Source: Colwellia sp. MB3u-45 (GTDB lineage: Bacteria > Pseudomonadota > Gammaproteobacteria > Enterobacterales > Alteromonadaceae). From it: a stretch of 64,000 bases of DNA. Position 1 is the first letter of the stretch. The number at the start of each line of letters is the position of its first letter. Of this stretch, positions 35,492 to 45,505 are shown one piece after another. The notes below the pieces were generated by a model that did not search any database, was not told where the DNA came from, and worked only from the letters and a program-made list of their open reading frames with translations. Both the position numbers and the translations under genes were made by a program. The DNA is taken from positions 124,001-188,000 of the forward strand of contig NZ_JACGVC010000050.1 in NCBI RefSeq assembly GCF_014077005.1. The letters are read 5' to 3'.

Positions 35492-36706
35492 TTACGCTAC
35501 AACACCAGCTTGCAATAACGCGGCAACTTTCTCGTCATTATACTGTAAAAACTGCGTTAAAATCTGTTGGCTATGTTGGCCAATATTCGGCGCGGCGTGT
35601 TTATATTGTAATGGCGTATCCGATAAGTTAATAGGTGATGCCACGGTTTTAATTAGCCTACCGTCTTTATCCGGTACTTGTTTTACCATCTCGCGATGGT
35701 GTATTTGTGGGTGGTTAAATATTTGCTTTAAGGTATTTACCGGTCCACAAGGTACCGCGATTGCTTCTAATATCGTGACCCAATAATCAGTGCTTTGCTT
35801 AGCGATAATAAGCGCTAAAAGCGGCACAAGTTCATTACGGTTTTCGACCCTATGTTGATTAGTTTTAAATAAGGCATTGTTTGCTAATTCTGAGCACTGC
35901 GCGGCCTGACAAAATCGTTCAAACTGTTGATCATTGCCTATCGCTAATATCAAGCTGCCATCATTAGTCGCGAAGGTTTGATAGGGCACAATATTGGGGT
36001 GAGCATTGCCTAAACGCTTTGGATTTTCACCTGTGGCTAAATAGTTCATGCCTTGATTAGCCAGTGTTGCCACTTGTACGTCAAGTAAGGCAATATCTAT
36101 GTGCTGGCCTTTGTTGGTATGGGCTTTAGCGAGTAATGCCGCAAGAATAGCATTCGCGCTATAAAGCCCGGTCATTACATCAATCACGGCCACGCCAACT
36201 TTCATCGGTTCGCCATCAGCAGCACCGGTTAAACTCATTAAGCCACCCTCACCTTGGATCATGGCATCGTAACCAGCTTTGTGTGCGTATGGGCCATGTT
36301 GACCAAAGCCTGTGATTGAACAATAAACTAATTTAGGGTTGAGTTTTTTTACTTGCTGATAACTCAAACCATATTTTTCAAGACCACCCACTTTATAGTT
36401 TTCAATTAAGACATCGGCTTTAGTGATCATGTCTTTTATCACTTGTTGACCTTGTCGCTGGGTTATATCAATAGCGATTGACTGTTTGTTGCGGTTTGCA
36501 CTGTGGTAATAGGCAGCTTGGGCAGGTTCATTACCATGCGCTGGTTTAATAAATGGAGGACCCCAGTGACGGGTATCATCACCTTTTTTGGGTCTTTCCA
36601 CCTTAATAACGTCAGCACCCATATCAGCGAGCATTTGTGATGCCCAAGGCCCGGCCAAAATTCGACTTAAATCAACAACTTTAATACCCTTTAACGCTTC
36701 AGACAT
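35492..36706 (-). CDS. CaiB/BaiF-family (type III) CoA-transferase
   Basis: A 404-residue enzyme moving CoA between carboxylic acids. The family N-terminus is LKGIKVVDLSRILAGPWASQ, and VIKVERP carries the conserved nucleotide-contact region. The catalytic Asp lies in GYDAMIQGEGG near residue 160. The substrate (oxalate, dicarboxylate, carnitine or bile-acid type) cannot be inferred, because no acyl-CoA partner gene is adjacent. Monocistronic. Confidence 0.9.
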   Translation of the reverse strand: MSEALKGIKVVDLSRILAGPWASQMLADMGADVIKVERPKKGDDTRHWGPPFIKPAHGNEPAQAAYYHSANRNKQSIAIDITQRQGQQVIKDMITKADVLIENYKVGGLEKYGLSYQQVKKLNPKLVYCSITGFGQHGPYAHKAGYDAMIQGEGGLMSLTGAADGEPMKVGVAVIDVMTGLYSANAILAALLAKAHTNKGQHIDIALLDVQVATLANQGMNYLATGENPKRLGNAHPNIVPYQTFATNDGSLILAIGNDQQFERFCQAAQCSELANNALFKTNQHRVENRNELVPLLALIIAKQSTDYWVTILEAIAVPCGPVNTLKQIFNHPQIHHREMVKQVPDKDGRLIKTVASPINLSDTPLQYKHAAPNIGQHSQQILTQFLQYNDEKVAALLQAGVVA

Positions 36707-36875
36707 ATCCCAAACTACCCTTTACATTGTTGCCATAGCAATGATGATCTTCTATCTGCCAATGATAATTTATCATCAGCAGATAGAACAGCCTAACTTG
36801 AAATAAATAACTCAAATTCATTCACTTTAGTTAGTTATTTATTTAGCATGAGTTATTTCCAGTGAGTCTGATTTT

Positions 36876-38132
36876 TTATGCTTGATTAAGCAATGTACTC
36901 ACCACTTTGACATTATTGTGCAGCGTTTTATGTACTGGACATTTATCTGCTATGGCTAAAAATCGCGCGTATTGAGCTGTTTCTAGCTCGCCAACAAAGC
37001 TAATTTTCCGCACTATGGCTTCAATACCCTGACTTTCACTTTCACATTCTTGGCAGTCTTGTTGGTAATCTCGACTGTGTGTTAGCTCTACTTTAATATG
37101 TTTAATGGCCAAATTTTTACGCTCGGCGTACATACGTAAAGTCATGGCGGTACAAGCGCCTAAGCCCGCTAGCAAATGCTCATAAGGATCAGGTCCCATG
37201 TTATTACCACCAACACTTTCTGGTTCATCAGCAAGCCAATAGTGGCTATTGGTGCTGACGTGTTGGGTAAATTTATGGTTTTTTTCTTCTACGATGACGT
37301 GCCCTTTAGCGATCTCATTTTTGTCATGCTTACTGCTAGCAGTTTCAGCAATATGTTCAGTAATATGGTTAGCATTGTCCGCGTAAGTAATATATCGCCC
37401 TGCCCACGCCGCGATTACATCAGCAGCATATTCAGCATCACGTTTATTGGTCAGTAAATGGTCGGCATCATCTAAACTAACAAAGCTCTTAGGATGTAAG
37501 GCGGCTTGGTATATTTTCTCCGCTTCGCTGATATTTACCGTGCTGTCAATTGGCGAGTGCATAACTAAAAGTGCTTTTTTTAGTTGACCAATATGACGGG
37601 TATCGTAGCGCTTTATATCATCTAAAAATTGTTTTTCTATGGTGAATACACGCCCAGCTAAATTAACCTCTGCTTTACCATTTTTTTCAATATCATCAAG
37701 CTGCAGGGCAAAATTCTTCGCGACATGCGCTGCATCTAATGGCGCGCCAATAGTGACCACTGCGCTAGCTTCTTCAACATATTGAGCAACGTTAAGCACA
37801 GCTGCACCGCCTAAACTATGACCAATAAGTAGTCGTGGTGCTTGATATTCTGTGCGAAGAAAATCTGCTGCCGCAATTAAATCTTCTATATTTGAAGAAA
37901 AATTACTATTAGCAAAATCACCATCACTATTACCTAAACCGGTAAAATCAAACCTTAATACCGCAATACCTTTTTGCACTAAAGCTCGGCTAATACGTGA
38001 TGCCGCCGCGATGTCTTTGCCACAGGTAAAACAATGAGCAAATAAGGCATAAAACTTAACCTCAGATTCAGGACTTTCCAGTAAACCACTTAAGCGGTGT
38101 TCACCACTGATAAACTCGACTTTTTTACGCAT
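36876..38132 (-). CDS. Alpha/beta hydrolase-OsmC fusion protein
   Basis: A 418-residue two-domain protein. Residues 1-240 are an alpha/beta hydrolase with [10 protein letters not shown] (nucleophile Ser), [11 protein letters not shown] and a late DDADHLL (His). Residues 275-418 are an OsmC/Ohr-like domain with [15 protein letters not shown] and DKCPVHKTL, carrying the two redox-active cysteines used against organic hydroperoxides. The start at 38132 is chosen because AAGGAA lies directly upstream; the frame extends to 38228 with an unlikely leader. A known architecture of uncertain substrate. Confidence 0.88.
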   Translation of the reverse strand: MRKKVEFISGEHRLSGLLESPESEVKFYALFAHCFTCGKDIAAASRISRALVQKGIAVLRFDFTGLGNSDGDFANSNFSSNIEDLIAAADFLRTEYQAPRLLIGHSLGGAAVLNVAQYVEEASAVVTIGAPLDAAHVAKNFALQLDDIEKNGKAEVNLAGRVFTIEKQFLDDIKRYDTRHIGQLKKALLVMHSPIDSTVNISEAEKIYQAALHPKSFVSLDDADHLLTNKRDAEYAADVIAAWAGRYITYADNANHITEHIAETASSKHDKNEIAKGHVIVEEKNHKFTQHVSTNSHYWLADEPESVGGNNMGPDPYEHLLAGLGACTAMTLRMYAERKNLAIKHIKVELTHSRDYQQDCQECESESQGIEAIVRKISFVGELETAQYARFLAIADKCPVHKTLHNNVKVVSTLLNQA

Positions 38133-38311
38133 AGCTATTCCTTGAGTTAATTGAGTTAATTGGGCTTGTGATCTTTCTGGGATTACAATATTTGACCGTT
38201 TAGCTTTAGGATAAAATTCTTTCATCATACCGCTACTTTATTTGTTAGGATACATGGCTTATTTTTTTGTATAAAATATATCAGTATTAATTAAATTTTT
38301 TAAGGAACAAT

Positions 38312-39532
38312 ATGACTATAGGTGTTGGCGGCTCTACCGCGAAAGTTGAACTTGAAAAGTTAGTCAATATGACTAGCAAAGTGCAAGCAATAACAGCGAC
38401 TGAATTAAAACAGCGCATTGTGAAAGCGCAAAAAATTATGGCTGAAAATAATATTGAAGCCACCTATATCAATGCCGGAACAAATCTATATTACTTTACA
38501 GGTACCCGTTGGTACGCCAGCGAACGTATGGTTGGCGCTATTATTCCTCAACAGGGTGAGATTAAATATATCACGCCATTTTTTGAAGTGAATACGCTTG
38601 AGCAATATATGACCATTAAAGGCGAGATAAAAGGCTGGCAAGAACATGAAAGTCCTTATCTGCTATTTAAACAAACCTTGGCTGAGTGTGGCATTAACTC
38701 CGGCCAAGTAGCCATAGATGAGTCGACCGCTTTTTTTATTGCCGACGGTATTAAAAAAGCGGCACCAGAGTTTGAACTTGTTGATGCAAAATGTGTAACC
38801 GCGGGTTGTCGTGCAGAAAAATCAGACACTGAAATAGCCTTATTGCAACAGGCAAAAAATATGACTATCGAAGTGCATAAAGCGGTTGCTCGAATATTAC
38901 ATGTGGGGATTACTACCCAAGAAGTCACTCACTTTATTGACCAAGCGCACCGCAAAGTGGGCGCTACTGCCGGTTCCTATTTTTGTATTGTGCTATTTGG
39001 TGAAGATTCATCTTATCCACACGGCGTAAAATCACCAAAAACACTGGAAACAAATGACATAGTCTTGATTGATACTGGCTGTCAGGTTGAAGGATACAAC
39101 GCTGACATTACCCGTACTTATGTATTTGGTGAGCCTAATCAACGTCAACGTGAGATGTGGCTTTTCGAAAAGCTAGCACAAAAAGCGGCCTTTGATGCCG
39201 CCAAAATTGGCGTAGCTTGCGGTGATGTAGATGTTGCCGCCAGAGCTTATTTAGCCAGCCAGAATTTAGGACCAGATTACGAAACTCCAGGCTGTCCACA
39301 TAGAACAGGCCATGGTGTTGGCTTAGATATTCACGAATGGCCTTACCTAGTGCGCAGTGATAGAACGCCACTGGCTAAAGGTATGTGTTTCTCAAATGAG
39401 CCTATGCTGGTATTGCCGAATGAATTTGGCGTGCGTTTAGAAGATCATTTTTACATGACTGATGCTGGCGCAAAGTGGTTTACTGAGCCTTCTTATTCTA
39501 TTGACGATCCGTTTGGCTATCAGCAAACTTAA
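38312..39532 (+). CDS. M24-family metallopeptidase (Xaa-Pro peptidase-like)
   Basis: A 406-residue protein with a creatinase-type N-domain and a pita-bread catalytic domain. Five expected metal ligands are visible: the two Asp in IDTGCQVEGYNADITRTY, the His in HRTGHGVGLDIHEWP, and the Glu residues in SNEPMLVLP and VRLEDHF. It probably cleaves N-terminal residues before proline in cytoplasmic peptides. AAGGAACA precedes the ATG. It diverges from the hydrolase-OsmC gene across 179 bp. Confidence 0.9.
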   Translation: MTIGVGGSTAKVELEKLVNMTSKVQAITATELKQRIVKAQKIMAENNIEATYINAGTNLYYFTGTRWYASERMVGAIIPQQGEIKYITPFFEVNTLEQYMTIKGEIKGWQEHESPYLLFKQTLAECGINSGQVAIDESTAFFIADGIKKAAPEFELVDAKCVTAGCRAEKSDTEIALLQQAKNMTIEVHKAVARILHVGITTQEVTHFIDQAHRKVGATAGSYFCIVLFGEDSSYPHGVKSPKTLETNDIVLIDTGCQVEGYNADITRTYVFGEPNQRQREMWLFEKLAQKAAFDAAKIGVACGDVDVAARAYLASQNLGPDYETPGCPHRTGHGVGLDIHEWPYLVRSDRTPLAKGMCFSNEPMLVLPNEFGVRLEDHFYMTDAGAKWFTEPSYSIDDPFGYQQT

Positions 39533-39889
39533 GCAAAGCTACAACTAACAGACAAATACAAGGCGTTAACTTCAATACCAGTATCATCTAGTAAAAACTT
39601 AGTAAAGTTAGGGGTGAACGAGCGTTTATCCTTAACTTATCAAAACTAATACCGCTTATAGCCTTAAATAGTTTGGTGTATAGCTTAGCTTTGGATAGAA
39701 TTGTTATCTTATCGTTTTTGATACGAGCTTATGTACGCATTTTAGAAGATATCCCGTTAGTTCTTTACTTGCTATTGGCTCAGTGTTGTCTTGTTATAAA
39801 TACAGGTCTGAAGCTTAGGCAGAAGATAAACAATAATAATTTAACTTGGACGCTACTTGCGGCTTTTAATTAATAATTTTGGATGTAAT
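39533..39889. other. 357-bp gap, nothing clear
   Basis: A 66-codon open frame (39673-39873) lies here, but it lacks a ribosome-binding site and runs to the edge of yciI. I see no recognisable gene, hairpin or operator. Confidence 0.4.
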
Positions 39890-40192
39890 ATGTTTTATCT
39901 TATCTACAGTGAAGATGTTGAAAATAGTTTAGCTTTGCGTATGAGCGTGCGTGAAAATCATTTAGCGCGTTTACGTGTATTGCAAGATCAAGGCAAGCTA
40001 CTTGTGGCTGGCCCTTGTCCTGCTATTGATAGTGAAAACCCTGGCGACGCAGGCTTTACCGGTTCACTTATTGTTGCACAGTTCGACAGTTTAGCTGAAG
40101 CTCAACAGTGGGCAGATCAAGACCCCTACATAGCAGCGGGTGTTTATAAAAAAGTGACCGTTAAACCTTACAAAAAAGTACTGCCGGCATAA
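39890..40192 (+). CDS. yciI: YciI-family protein
   Basis: A 100-residue ferredoxin-like (dimeric alpha-beta barrel) protein with the conserved N-terminal [10 protein letters not shown], the family His in [11 protein letters not shown], and GPCPAIDS...[10 protein letters not shown]. The biochemical role is unsettled; the fold suggests a small-molecule enzyme. The ATG at 39890 is supported by TTTGGATG upstream. It is followed closely by the LprI-like gene. Confidence 0.88.
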   Translation: MFYLIYSEDVENSLALRMSVRENHLARLRVLQDQGKLLVAGPCPAIDSENPGDAGFTGSLIVAQFDSLAEAQQWADQDPYIAAGVYKKVTVKPYKKVLPA

Positions 40193-40207
40193 CTCTTAAT
40201 ATTAATC

Positions 40208-40612
40208 ATGAATAACAACTGTTTTAGCAAATACCTTCTGCTTAGCTTGCTGGGGTTTTCTGCTGCGGCAATGGCTAAAAACACCATAGAAGTGTGTCAA
40301 GCCAATATGGAAACTGTTGCTCAAGTGTCACGTTGTTTGGATGGTATTAAAAAAAATAAAGATCGTGAGCTGCAAACTTGGGTAAATAATCAGACTTTTA
40401 TCTTACAAGAATTGGCTAATAATAGCGGCCAGAGCACATCATTAAATATGTTTAAACGCTCACAGCGTAATTTTATCCGTTATCGTGAAGATAACTGTCG
40501 TTGGCAATATTTAGTGCTGACGCCTGATGCTGGCGCAGCTGTTGCCTATAAAAAATGTTATAATATTTTGACCCAGCACCGTATCGAAGAGTTAACACAA
40601 CTCAATAAGTAA
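40208..40612 (+). CDS. Periplasmic LprI/DUF1311-like protein
   Basis: A 134-residue protein with a signal peptide (cleavage after AAAMA). The mature part has four cysteines in the pattern of LprI N-terminal (DUF1311) domains and the motif FKRSQRNFIRYREDNCRW. Some members inhibit lysozyme; here the function is unproven. The start is 16 bp after yciI, with no strong ribosome-binding site, so translational coupling is possible. Confidence 0.65.
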   Translation: MNNNCFSKYLLLSLLGFSAAAMAKNTIEVCQANMETVAQVSRCLDGIKKNKDRELQTWVNNQTFILQELANNSGQSTSLNMFKRSQRNFIRYREDNCRWQYLVLTPDAGAAVAYKKCYNILTQHRIEELTQLNK

Positions 40613-40772
40613 GTATTTTGACATTAATGACCCATTTTCAAAACACACAGCAGTAAAAATTAAGCCTATATATTGATTGCTTAGCTCATGGCTAAGCGAT
40701 TTGTGTATTTTTTCTTTCAGCATGATTTTTATTGATTTATCTCAACTTACAAACTATTAATTGACATAACTT

Positions 40773-41291
40773 ATGGAAATATTATCAAACCTATCCGTTT
40801 ATTTAAGTAATCCCCGTACCTCTTTAAATAATAAACTATTAAAGATTTGCATGTCGATTAAGTCTACTGTTCCTGAATGTGATCGTGTGGGTATTTGGCT
40901 ATTTCACAGTGACTATTCAGCAATGTTTTCATTAATGTGTGTTGATGAATTTGGCAAACAATCAAAAGGTGAACATTTACTTGAAAGTGATTATAAAAAT
41001 TATTTTTCTCATATAGTAGAAAATGATTTTTTAGTGGCTTGTGATGCAAGAAATGACGAAGTCGCTAAGTGTTTTAACCATGGATATTTTGACGAACACA
41101 ATGTTCATTCTTTATTGGATGTTACCTTTAATAAAGACTTTGTGCCATTAGGTATTATTTGCTGTGAACGTACAGGTAATAAAACAGAGTGGCAGCCACA
41201 AGATATAAAAACACTAAAAAGCATTGCCGTTAAGGCCTCTTTATTTATTAGTCATAATATCTCTGATATGTACGCTAGCAAACCTCAATAA
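40773..41291 (+). CDS. GAF-domain protein
   Basis: A 172-residue stand-alone GAF module (residues 15-165): CDRVGIWLFHSDYSAMFSLM, then HSLLDVTFNKDFVPLGIICC and WQPQDIKTLKSIA. There is no output domain, so it probably senses a small molecule for another protein. It is cysteine-rich, with paired CC in the core strand. Convergent with the DUF1461-like gene. Confidence 0.8.
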   Translation: MEILSNLSVYLSNPRTSLNNKLLKICMSIKSTVPECDRVGIWLFHSDYSAMFSLMCVDEFGKQSKGEHLLESDYKNYFSHIVENDFLVACDARNDEVAKCFNHGYFDEHNVHSLLDVTFNKDFVPLGIICCERTGNKTEWQPQDIKTLKSIAVKASLFISHNISDMYASKPQ

Positions 41292-41342
41292 ACTAATCAC
41301 ATGAAGTGGTTAATGCTCTGTACATTTAAGATTAATTAAACT

Positions 41343-42095
41343 TTATTTTTGACGCTGATAACGGCTTAATATTGCATCAATAATTAGTGCTAATAGTAAA
41401 GCGATTAAGAGCAATTGTCCAGCTATAGCGGCAAAAATATCAGGCGCTTTCATAAGTGAAGCCATTAACGAGTCTTGATAATAAAAAAACCACTGATGAT
41501 CGTTAGGAAATATAACAGTATGCAAATAATAAAAAATGGGTGTAAAACCCCATATCCCCAACATAGCGATAACCAAAAAAACAAAGCAGGCTAAAGCGAT
41601 TAACTTCTGCTTTGTTGTCGGCATTGCTCTTATCGACTCTGTCGTTAATTGCTTAGCTTTACGGCTATAAAATATCAATAAGCTGAGCAAAAAAAGTAAA
41701 TTACCCCACCACAGTTTAGTCATATTATCGAGTAAATTAGCCACATCTTGCAAATGCTGCACTTCACTTTTAGTTAATAATTTTTGTAATATCCCCTGAT
41801 GATTTAAATAACTAATTTCTGTTAAACCATCACCGTGATGGTGGATAGACTGCACAATATCGGCAAACTTTTTTTCATGTAATTTCACATCATTAATGGG
41901 AAAGTCACGCTTACCTTGGGTGTTTTTTGGCACGCTTTTACTTATCAAGGTATTTATTTCTAATGTTTGGTACCAAACATTATATAAAAAGTTTGTCGCT
42001 TTACTCACTTGCCAACTGACACCTAAAGAAAAAACCAGTAATGCTAAGGCAAAAACACACCAAAATAATTGTCGAATCAATAAATGTTTCAACAT
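41343..42095 (-). CDS. DUF1461-like integral membrane protein
   Basis: A 250-residue protein with an N-terminal membrane helix, a periplasmic region (residues 35-120) and three further helices. The segment FYYLHTVIFPNDHQWFFYY between the last helices resembles the conserved loop of DUF1461 (TIGR01906) proteins. Function unknown. It is the last gene of the six-gene operon, 6 bp after the beta-barrel-like gene, which implies a role with the iron-permease-like system. Confidence 0.6.
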   Translation of the reverse strand: MLKHLLIRQLFWCVFALALLVFSLGVSWQVSKATNFLYNVWYQTLEINTLISKSVPKNTQGKRDFPINDVKLHEKKFADIVQSIHHHGDGLTEISYLNHQGILQKLLTKSEVQHLQDVANLLDNMTKLWWGNLLFLLSLLIFYSRKAKQLTTESIRAMPTTKQKLIALACFVFLVIAMLGIWGFTPIFYYLHTVIFPNDHQWFFYYQDSLMASLMKAPDIFAAIAGQLLLIALLLALIIDAILSRYQRQK

Positions 42096-42101
42096 GATTT
42101 T

Positions 42102-42839
42102 TTAAAATTCATATTCAATGGAAGCACGTAAGATATGGTCTTTGTCATCGCCATTTAAACCGGTTATAAAACCCAATTCCCATTTCAGTTGTTTTTGACC
42201 ATCAAACCTTTGTATGCCCATAAAAGTGGGACCAATACCGGTATAGTCTTGGCCAATATAAATTTCAATGGCTGGTTGAACTTGTGGTAGCCACCGATAG
42301 CGGTATTGTAAACGAAACTCTGTTTCAAATTCATTTTTGATATCGCTACCACTTTCATAAATTAAAAACGCATTCAAGGCTAAGCTGTCGCGGCCAAATT
42401 CTTTTTCAAATAACAAACCGGTAGTGACTTCCCAAATATCCAATTCATGTACTTTTTCGACTTCAAGTGACAGACCCCAATCCGCCCAATATTCGCCTTG
42501 ATCTGTCATCATCCAGCGCGTTTCAACTTCATAGGCAGACAAGCCAAAGTCACCATCTTTATCTCGCTCACCCACGATATAAAATTCAATCATAACATTG
42601 TCAGTTATTGACTTTCCGTAGGCTATTCGTTGCCCTAAACTGTTACCCGCGTCATTTTGATGTGACAACATACGCCATTCAAATTCTTGCTCGTTAGGTA
42701 GCACATAGGGATGATAGACCTTATCAACAACAACACCGTCAGCCAGCGCAACTTGACATGTCAGCGCTGAAAAAGCAGATAAAATCAACAGCAAAAAACT
42801 AAATCGTGTTAATTTCTTAAAGATTAGAAAGTTCATCAC
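42102..42839 (-). CDS. Probable outer-membrane beta-barrel protein of the FTR1-like operon
   Basis: A 245-residue protein with an N-terminal signal (LSAFSALTCQVALADG). The mature part is rich in alternating aromatic/polar strands (ETRWMMTDQGEYWADWGLSL, YRYRWLPQVQPAIEIYIG) and ends in IEYEF, the C-terminal Phe typical of barrels. No named family is recognised. It overlaps the FTR1-like gene by 4 bp, so the two are translationally coupled. Confidence 0.55.
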   Translation of the reverse strand: MMNFLIFKKLTRFSFLLLILSAFSALTCQVALADGVVVDKVYHPYVLPNEQEFEWRMLSHQNDAGNSLGQRIAYGKSITDNVMIEFYIVGERDKDGDFGLSAYEVETRWMMTDQGEYWADWGLSLEVEKVHELDIWEVTTGLLFEKEFGRDSLALNAFLIYESGSDIKNEFETEFRLQYRYRWLPQVQPAIEIYIGQDYTGIGPTFMGIQRFDGQKQLKWELGFITGLNGDDKDHILRASIEYEF

Positions 42840-43648
42840 ACCATCTCCTTATGACTCACTATAGTGCGTGTTGACTTTGAAAGCGTCGAGCAAACAAAAA
42901 TCAAAGTAAAGGCAATCACAATGGCCGAAATATAAAGTAATAATTGCAGTAATGTTGGCGTGGCGTCGTAGCCAAAAAACACTGTAAACAACTGCCCTAG
43001 TTCGGAATTTTCCATTATTAAATAATTAGAGTCCCACAAAAGCCTATTCCCAGGTAAAACATCGATTTGGATCAGTAATTTTGTCGCTTTCATCAATAGT
43101 CCAACACTAAAAACTATCAATAGTGCTTCGCGAATGAGGCGACAATAACGCTCAATAAACGCCATTAAAAAATACAACAACACAGCGATACTCGCGCAAA
43201 TACCCACACCGAGAGTAACGCCTGCCACCAAGGCATTAGAGGCATTATTTTGATGCCAAAAGCCTGTGATATAAATTAGAAAATTCGCACCGTTGAGTGT
43301 CATAACAATAACGGTTAAGGCCACTGAACAAAGCCGAACAAGAGTAAGTTTTCGGACGCTTAATGGCCTTTTTACGATTGCAATCTGGCTCAATAACAAC
43401 AGCGATACAAAATAACAAACAATGTAAAGACAAGCATAAAGCCATTCTCGCCCGGTATCATCTAGTGTATGTGCAATTTCATCCATAGTATTTAATAAAA
43501 TTAGGCTTAACATTACGCTAGTCAATAACGCGAGGTAATACCACCGCAACTTGATACCTTGTTGCTGGAGCATAGAGATCAAAATAATACTAATGACAAA
43601 TATGGGTAAAGCATCTCTTAAAAAAAGAATAACGGTATTAATTAACAT
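42836..43648 (-). CDS. Divergent FTR1/EfeU-type iron permease homologue
   Basis: A 270-residue, about seven-helix membrane protein. The C-terminal part (LLWDSNYLIMENSELGQLFTVFFGYDATPTLLQ) matches my memory of the conserved FTR1/EfeU ending. The first iron-binding motif, normally R-E-x-x-E, reads RDALP at residues 11-15, and a second REALL at about 185 lacks its last Glu. It may be an iron permease with altered ligands, or a repurposed homologue. It overlaps both neighbours (11 bp with the cupredoxin gene). Confidence 0.7.
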   Translation of the reverse strand: MLINTVILFLRDALPIFVISIILISMLQQQGIKLRWYYLALLTSVMLSLILLNTMDEIAHTLDDTGREWLYACLYIVCYFVSLLLLSQIAIVKRPLSVRKLTLVRLCSVALTVIVMTLNGANFLIYITGFWHQNNASNALVAGVTLGVGICASIAVLLYFLMAFIERYCRLIREALLIVFSVGLLMKATKLLIQIDVLPGNRLLWDSNYLIMENSELGQLFTVFFGYDATPTLLQLLLYISAIVIAFTLIFVCSTLSKSTRTIVSHKEMV

Positions 43649-44084
43649 GTAAAACCTCCTTAAGCAGAAGGCTATTTGCTGCTAGCGGTGCAGTATAAAC
43701 TAGCGCTAAAGTTTCTATATTAGTGTCAGCTACGCTCTTTTTAGGGACAACAATAATGGTGCCTTGAGCGCTGTTAGGATTAAACTCACCAAAAAATTTG
43801 TAACGACCTGGAGGTAAAGGTCCAATAAAAATCACTGATTTTTTTTGTGGGAAAATCACTTTCTCTCTATTAAGGTCAAAACTATCAAACTCTTCAGGGG
43901 TGGTATCTCGATTATAAATAACTAATTTTACTTTCGTGTTTGCTGGAATTTCTATTTCAGCCGGATAAAACAAATGATTTTTAAGTTCTACCTCGAATTC
44001 TGGCCGATTTGCCAAGCTAGCAAATGACAGTAGCGCGAAAAAGACAATAACGCTTTGCATAAGTTTGACAGAAAATAGGCTCAT
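43638..44084 (-). CDS. Cupredoxin-fold protein associated with FTR1 permeases
   Basis: A 148-residue exported protein with a signal ending near SFASLA. The cupredoxin_1-type core reads PAEIEIPANTKVKLVIYN, TPEEFDSFDLNREKV, PLPPGRYKFFGEFN and AQGTIIVV. The EFdS and FFGEF pattern is that of the periplasmic partner found beside FTR1/EfeU iron permeases; the classic Cys-His-Met copper ligands are not visible. Its stop overlaps the permease start, and its start abuts the histidine kinase stop (44084). Confidence 0.8.
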   Translation of the reverse strand: MSLFSVKLMQSVIVFFALLSFASLANRPEFEVELKNHLFYPAEIEIPANTKVKLVIYNRDTTPEEFDSFDLNREKVIFPQKKSVIFIGPLPPGRYKFFGEFNPNSAQGTIIVVPKKSVADTNIETLALVYTAPLAANSLLLKEVLHVN

Positions 44085-45496
44085 TAATAATCTCCCTTTG
44101 CTGGTGAGCTGGGTAATTTATTGCCATTAATAGTTGCACCGCTGTTACTATCTGCCATAGAAAAAACAACCTTTACACATAAGCCAAACAAAGCCTTTGA
44201 GCGACTTAAACTGATGTTTGCTTGATGCAATTCTACAATATGTTTAACAATCGACAAACCTAAGCCACAGCCAATAACTTTTGAATTATGGCTATCGCCG
44301 CCGACACGATAAAAGCGATCAAATACCCGTGAATATTCTTCCGGCGCAATACCCGGGCCGGAGTCTTCAACACGTAATATAAGCTTATTTTTTTCTTGCA
44401 GGCACGAGACTAAAATCTTGCCATTATCTGGGGTATATTTAGCAGCATTAGCAATCAAATTTTTCAATAGTATACCGATTGCAAACCTGTTGCCCAAAAT
44501 GTTCAATGGCGCACTATTCAGTTCAATATCATGGCCTCTGCTGGCAATATAAGGATAGAGTTCACTAATACATTCTTGCAATAGCTCTTGTAAATTAAGC
44601 ACCGCACTTTCAGCCAATATTTGTTCTGGATTAGTCCGGTTCAAGGTCAGTATTTGATCAACAACATGTGCCATACGCTCAACACTTTGCTCTAATTGCT
44701 GAAAGGGTAATACTGACAGCGCGGTTGAGTTTTGGTCACTGTCAACAAGGATGACATCATTAAAGCTTTGTTGAAGATTATAAACATTAATTTTCAATAC
44801 ACTTAATGGCGTTCTAAGTTCATGGGCAGCATCTGAGGCAAATTGCTTTTCACGTTCAAACGATAATGACAGTCGCAGAAATAATTCATTTAAGGTTTCA
44901 ATCACTGGCGCAAGTTCTGTGCTTGAACTGACCGTTAACGGGCTAAGGTCATTTGCTTTTTTATTTTTCAGTGCTCGAGTTAAAAAAGTCAACGGTTTCA
45001 AGCCCTGCCGCACCGCCAATGAAATGATTAATGCGAGTAATGGCATGACTAAAATAATGGGGGTAACCGCAGATAAAATTATATCCTCAGCAAGGTCAAA
45101 TCTTTGTTTTAATGGTTGCGCAATAATAACCCAAGCATTTGTTGCTGAGTTATCTGTTATTTTATCAGTATAAGTACGCCAGCGTTTGCCTAAGAAGTTT
45201 GCTTCTTTAAAACCGGTATTTAAGGTATTTATTAGCGTGTTTGGTGCATTATCACTACGTGTTACCACCTGGTTATCAAGCACTATTTGATAAGAGAAAT
45301 TGCTGGTTGCTGGGTGCGTAATGACACCTTTAGGTAGCTTAACGGCCGTTATAACCTGAGCTAAAGAGACTAATTCATTATCAAAGACACTTTCTGCTTT
45401 GCGCATACTCGCTTTATAACCCTGAATAGCAGAAACAAAAATGACTAAGGTAATAATTGATAACAGCATTAGCACGAGATAACGACGAATAGGCAT
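44084..45496 (-). CDS. QseC-like sensor histidine kinase
   Basis: A 470-residue inner-membrane kinase with two N-terminal helices around a periplasmic domain of about 125 residues and a short linker. The HisKA motif is FASDAAHELRTPLS near residue 225, the N-box NLIANAAKYTPDN near 345, and the G-box GCGLGLSIVKH near 425. It pairs with the upstream response regulator (9-bp gap) and is followed at once by the cupredoxin gene, so it probably senses the condition this transport system answers. Confidence 0.9.
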   Translation of the reverse strand: MPIRRYLVLMLLSIITLVIFVSAIQGYKASMRKAESVFDNELVSLAQVITAVKLPKGVITHPATSNFSYQIVLDNQVVTRSDNAPNTLINTLNTGFKEANFLGKRWRTYTDKITDNSATNAWVIIAQPLKQRFDLAEDIILSAVTPIILVMPLLALIISLAVRQGLKPLTFLTRALKNKKANDLSPLTVSSSTELAPVIETLNELFLRLSLSFEREKQFASDAAHELRTPLSVLKINVYNLQQSFNDVILVDSDQNSTALSVLPFQQLEQSVERMAHVVDQILTLNRTNPEQILAESAVLNLQELLQECISELYPYIASRGHDIELNSAPLNILGNRFAIGILLKNLIANAAKYTPDNGKILVSCLQEKNKLILRVEDSGPGIAPEEYSRVFDRFYRVGGDSHNSKVIGCGLGLSIVKHIVELHQANISLSRSKALFGLCVKVVFSMADSNSGATINGNKLPSSPAKGDY

Positions 45497-45505
45497 AAGA
45501 AACTT

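Noticed and set aside
39673-39873. 66-codon open frame before yciI
   Set aside because: No ribosome-binding site, no recognisable family, and it overlaps the region needed for the yciI start signals.
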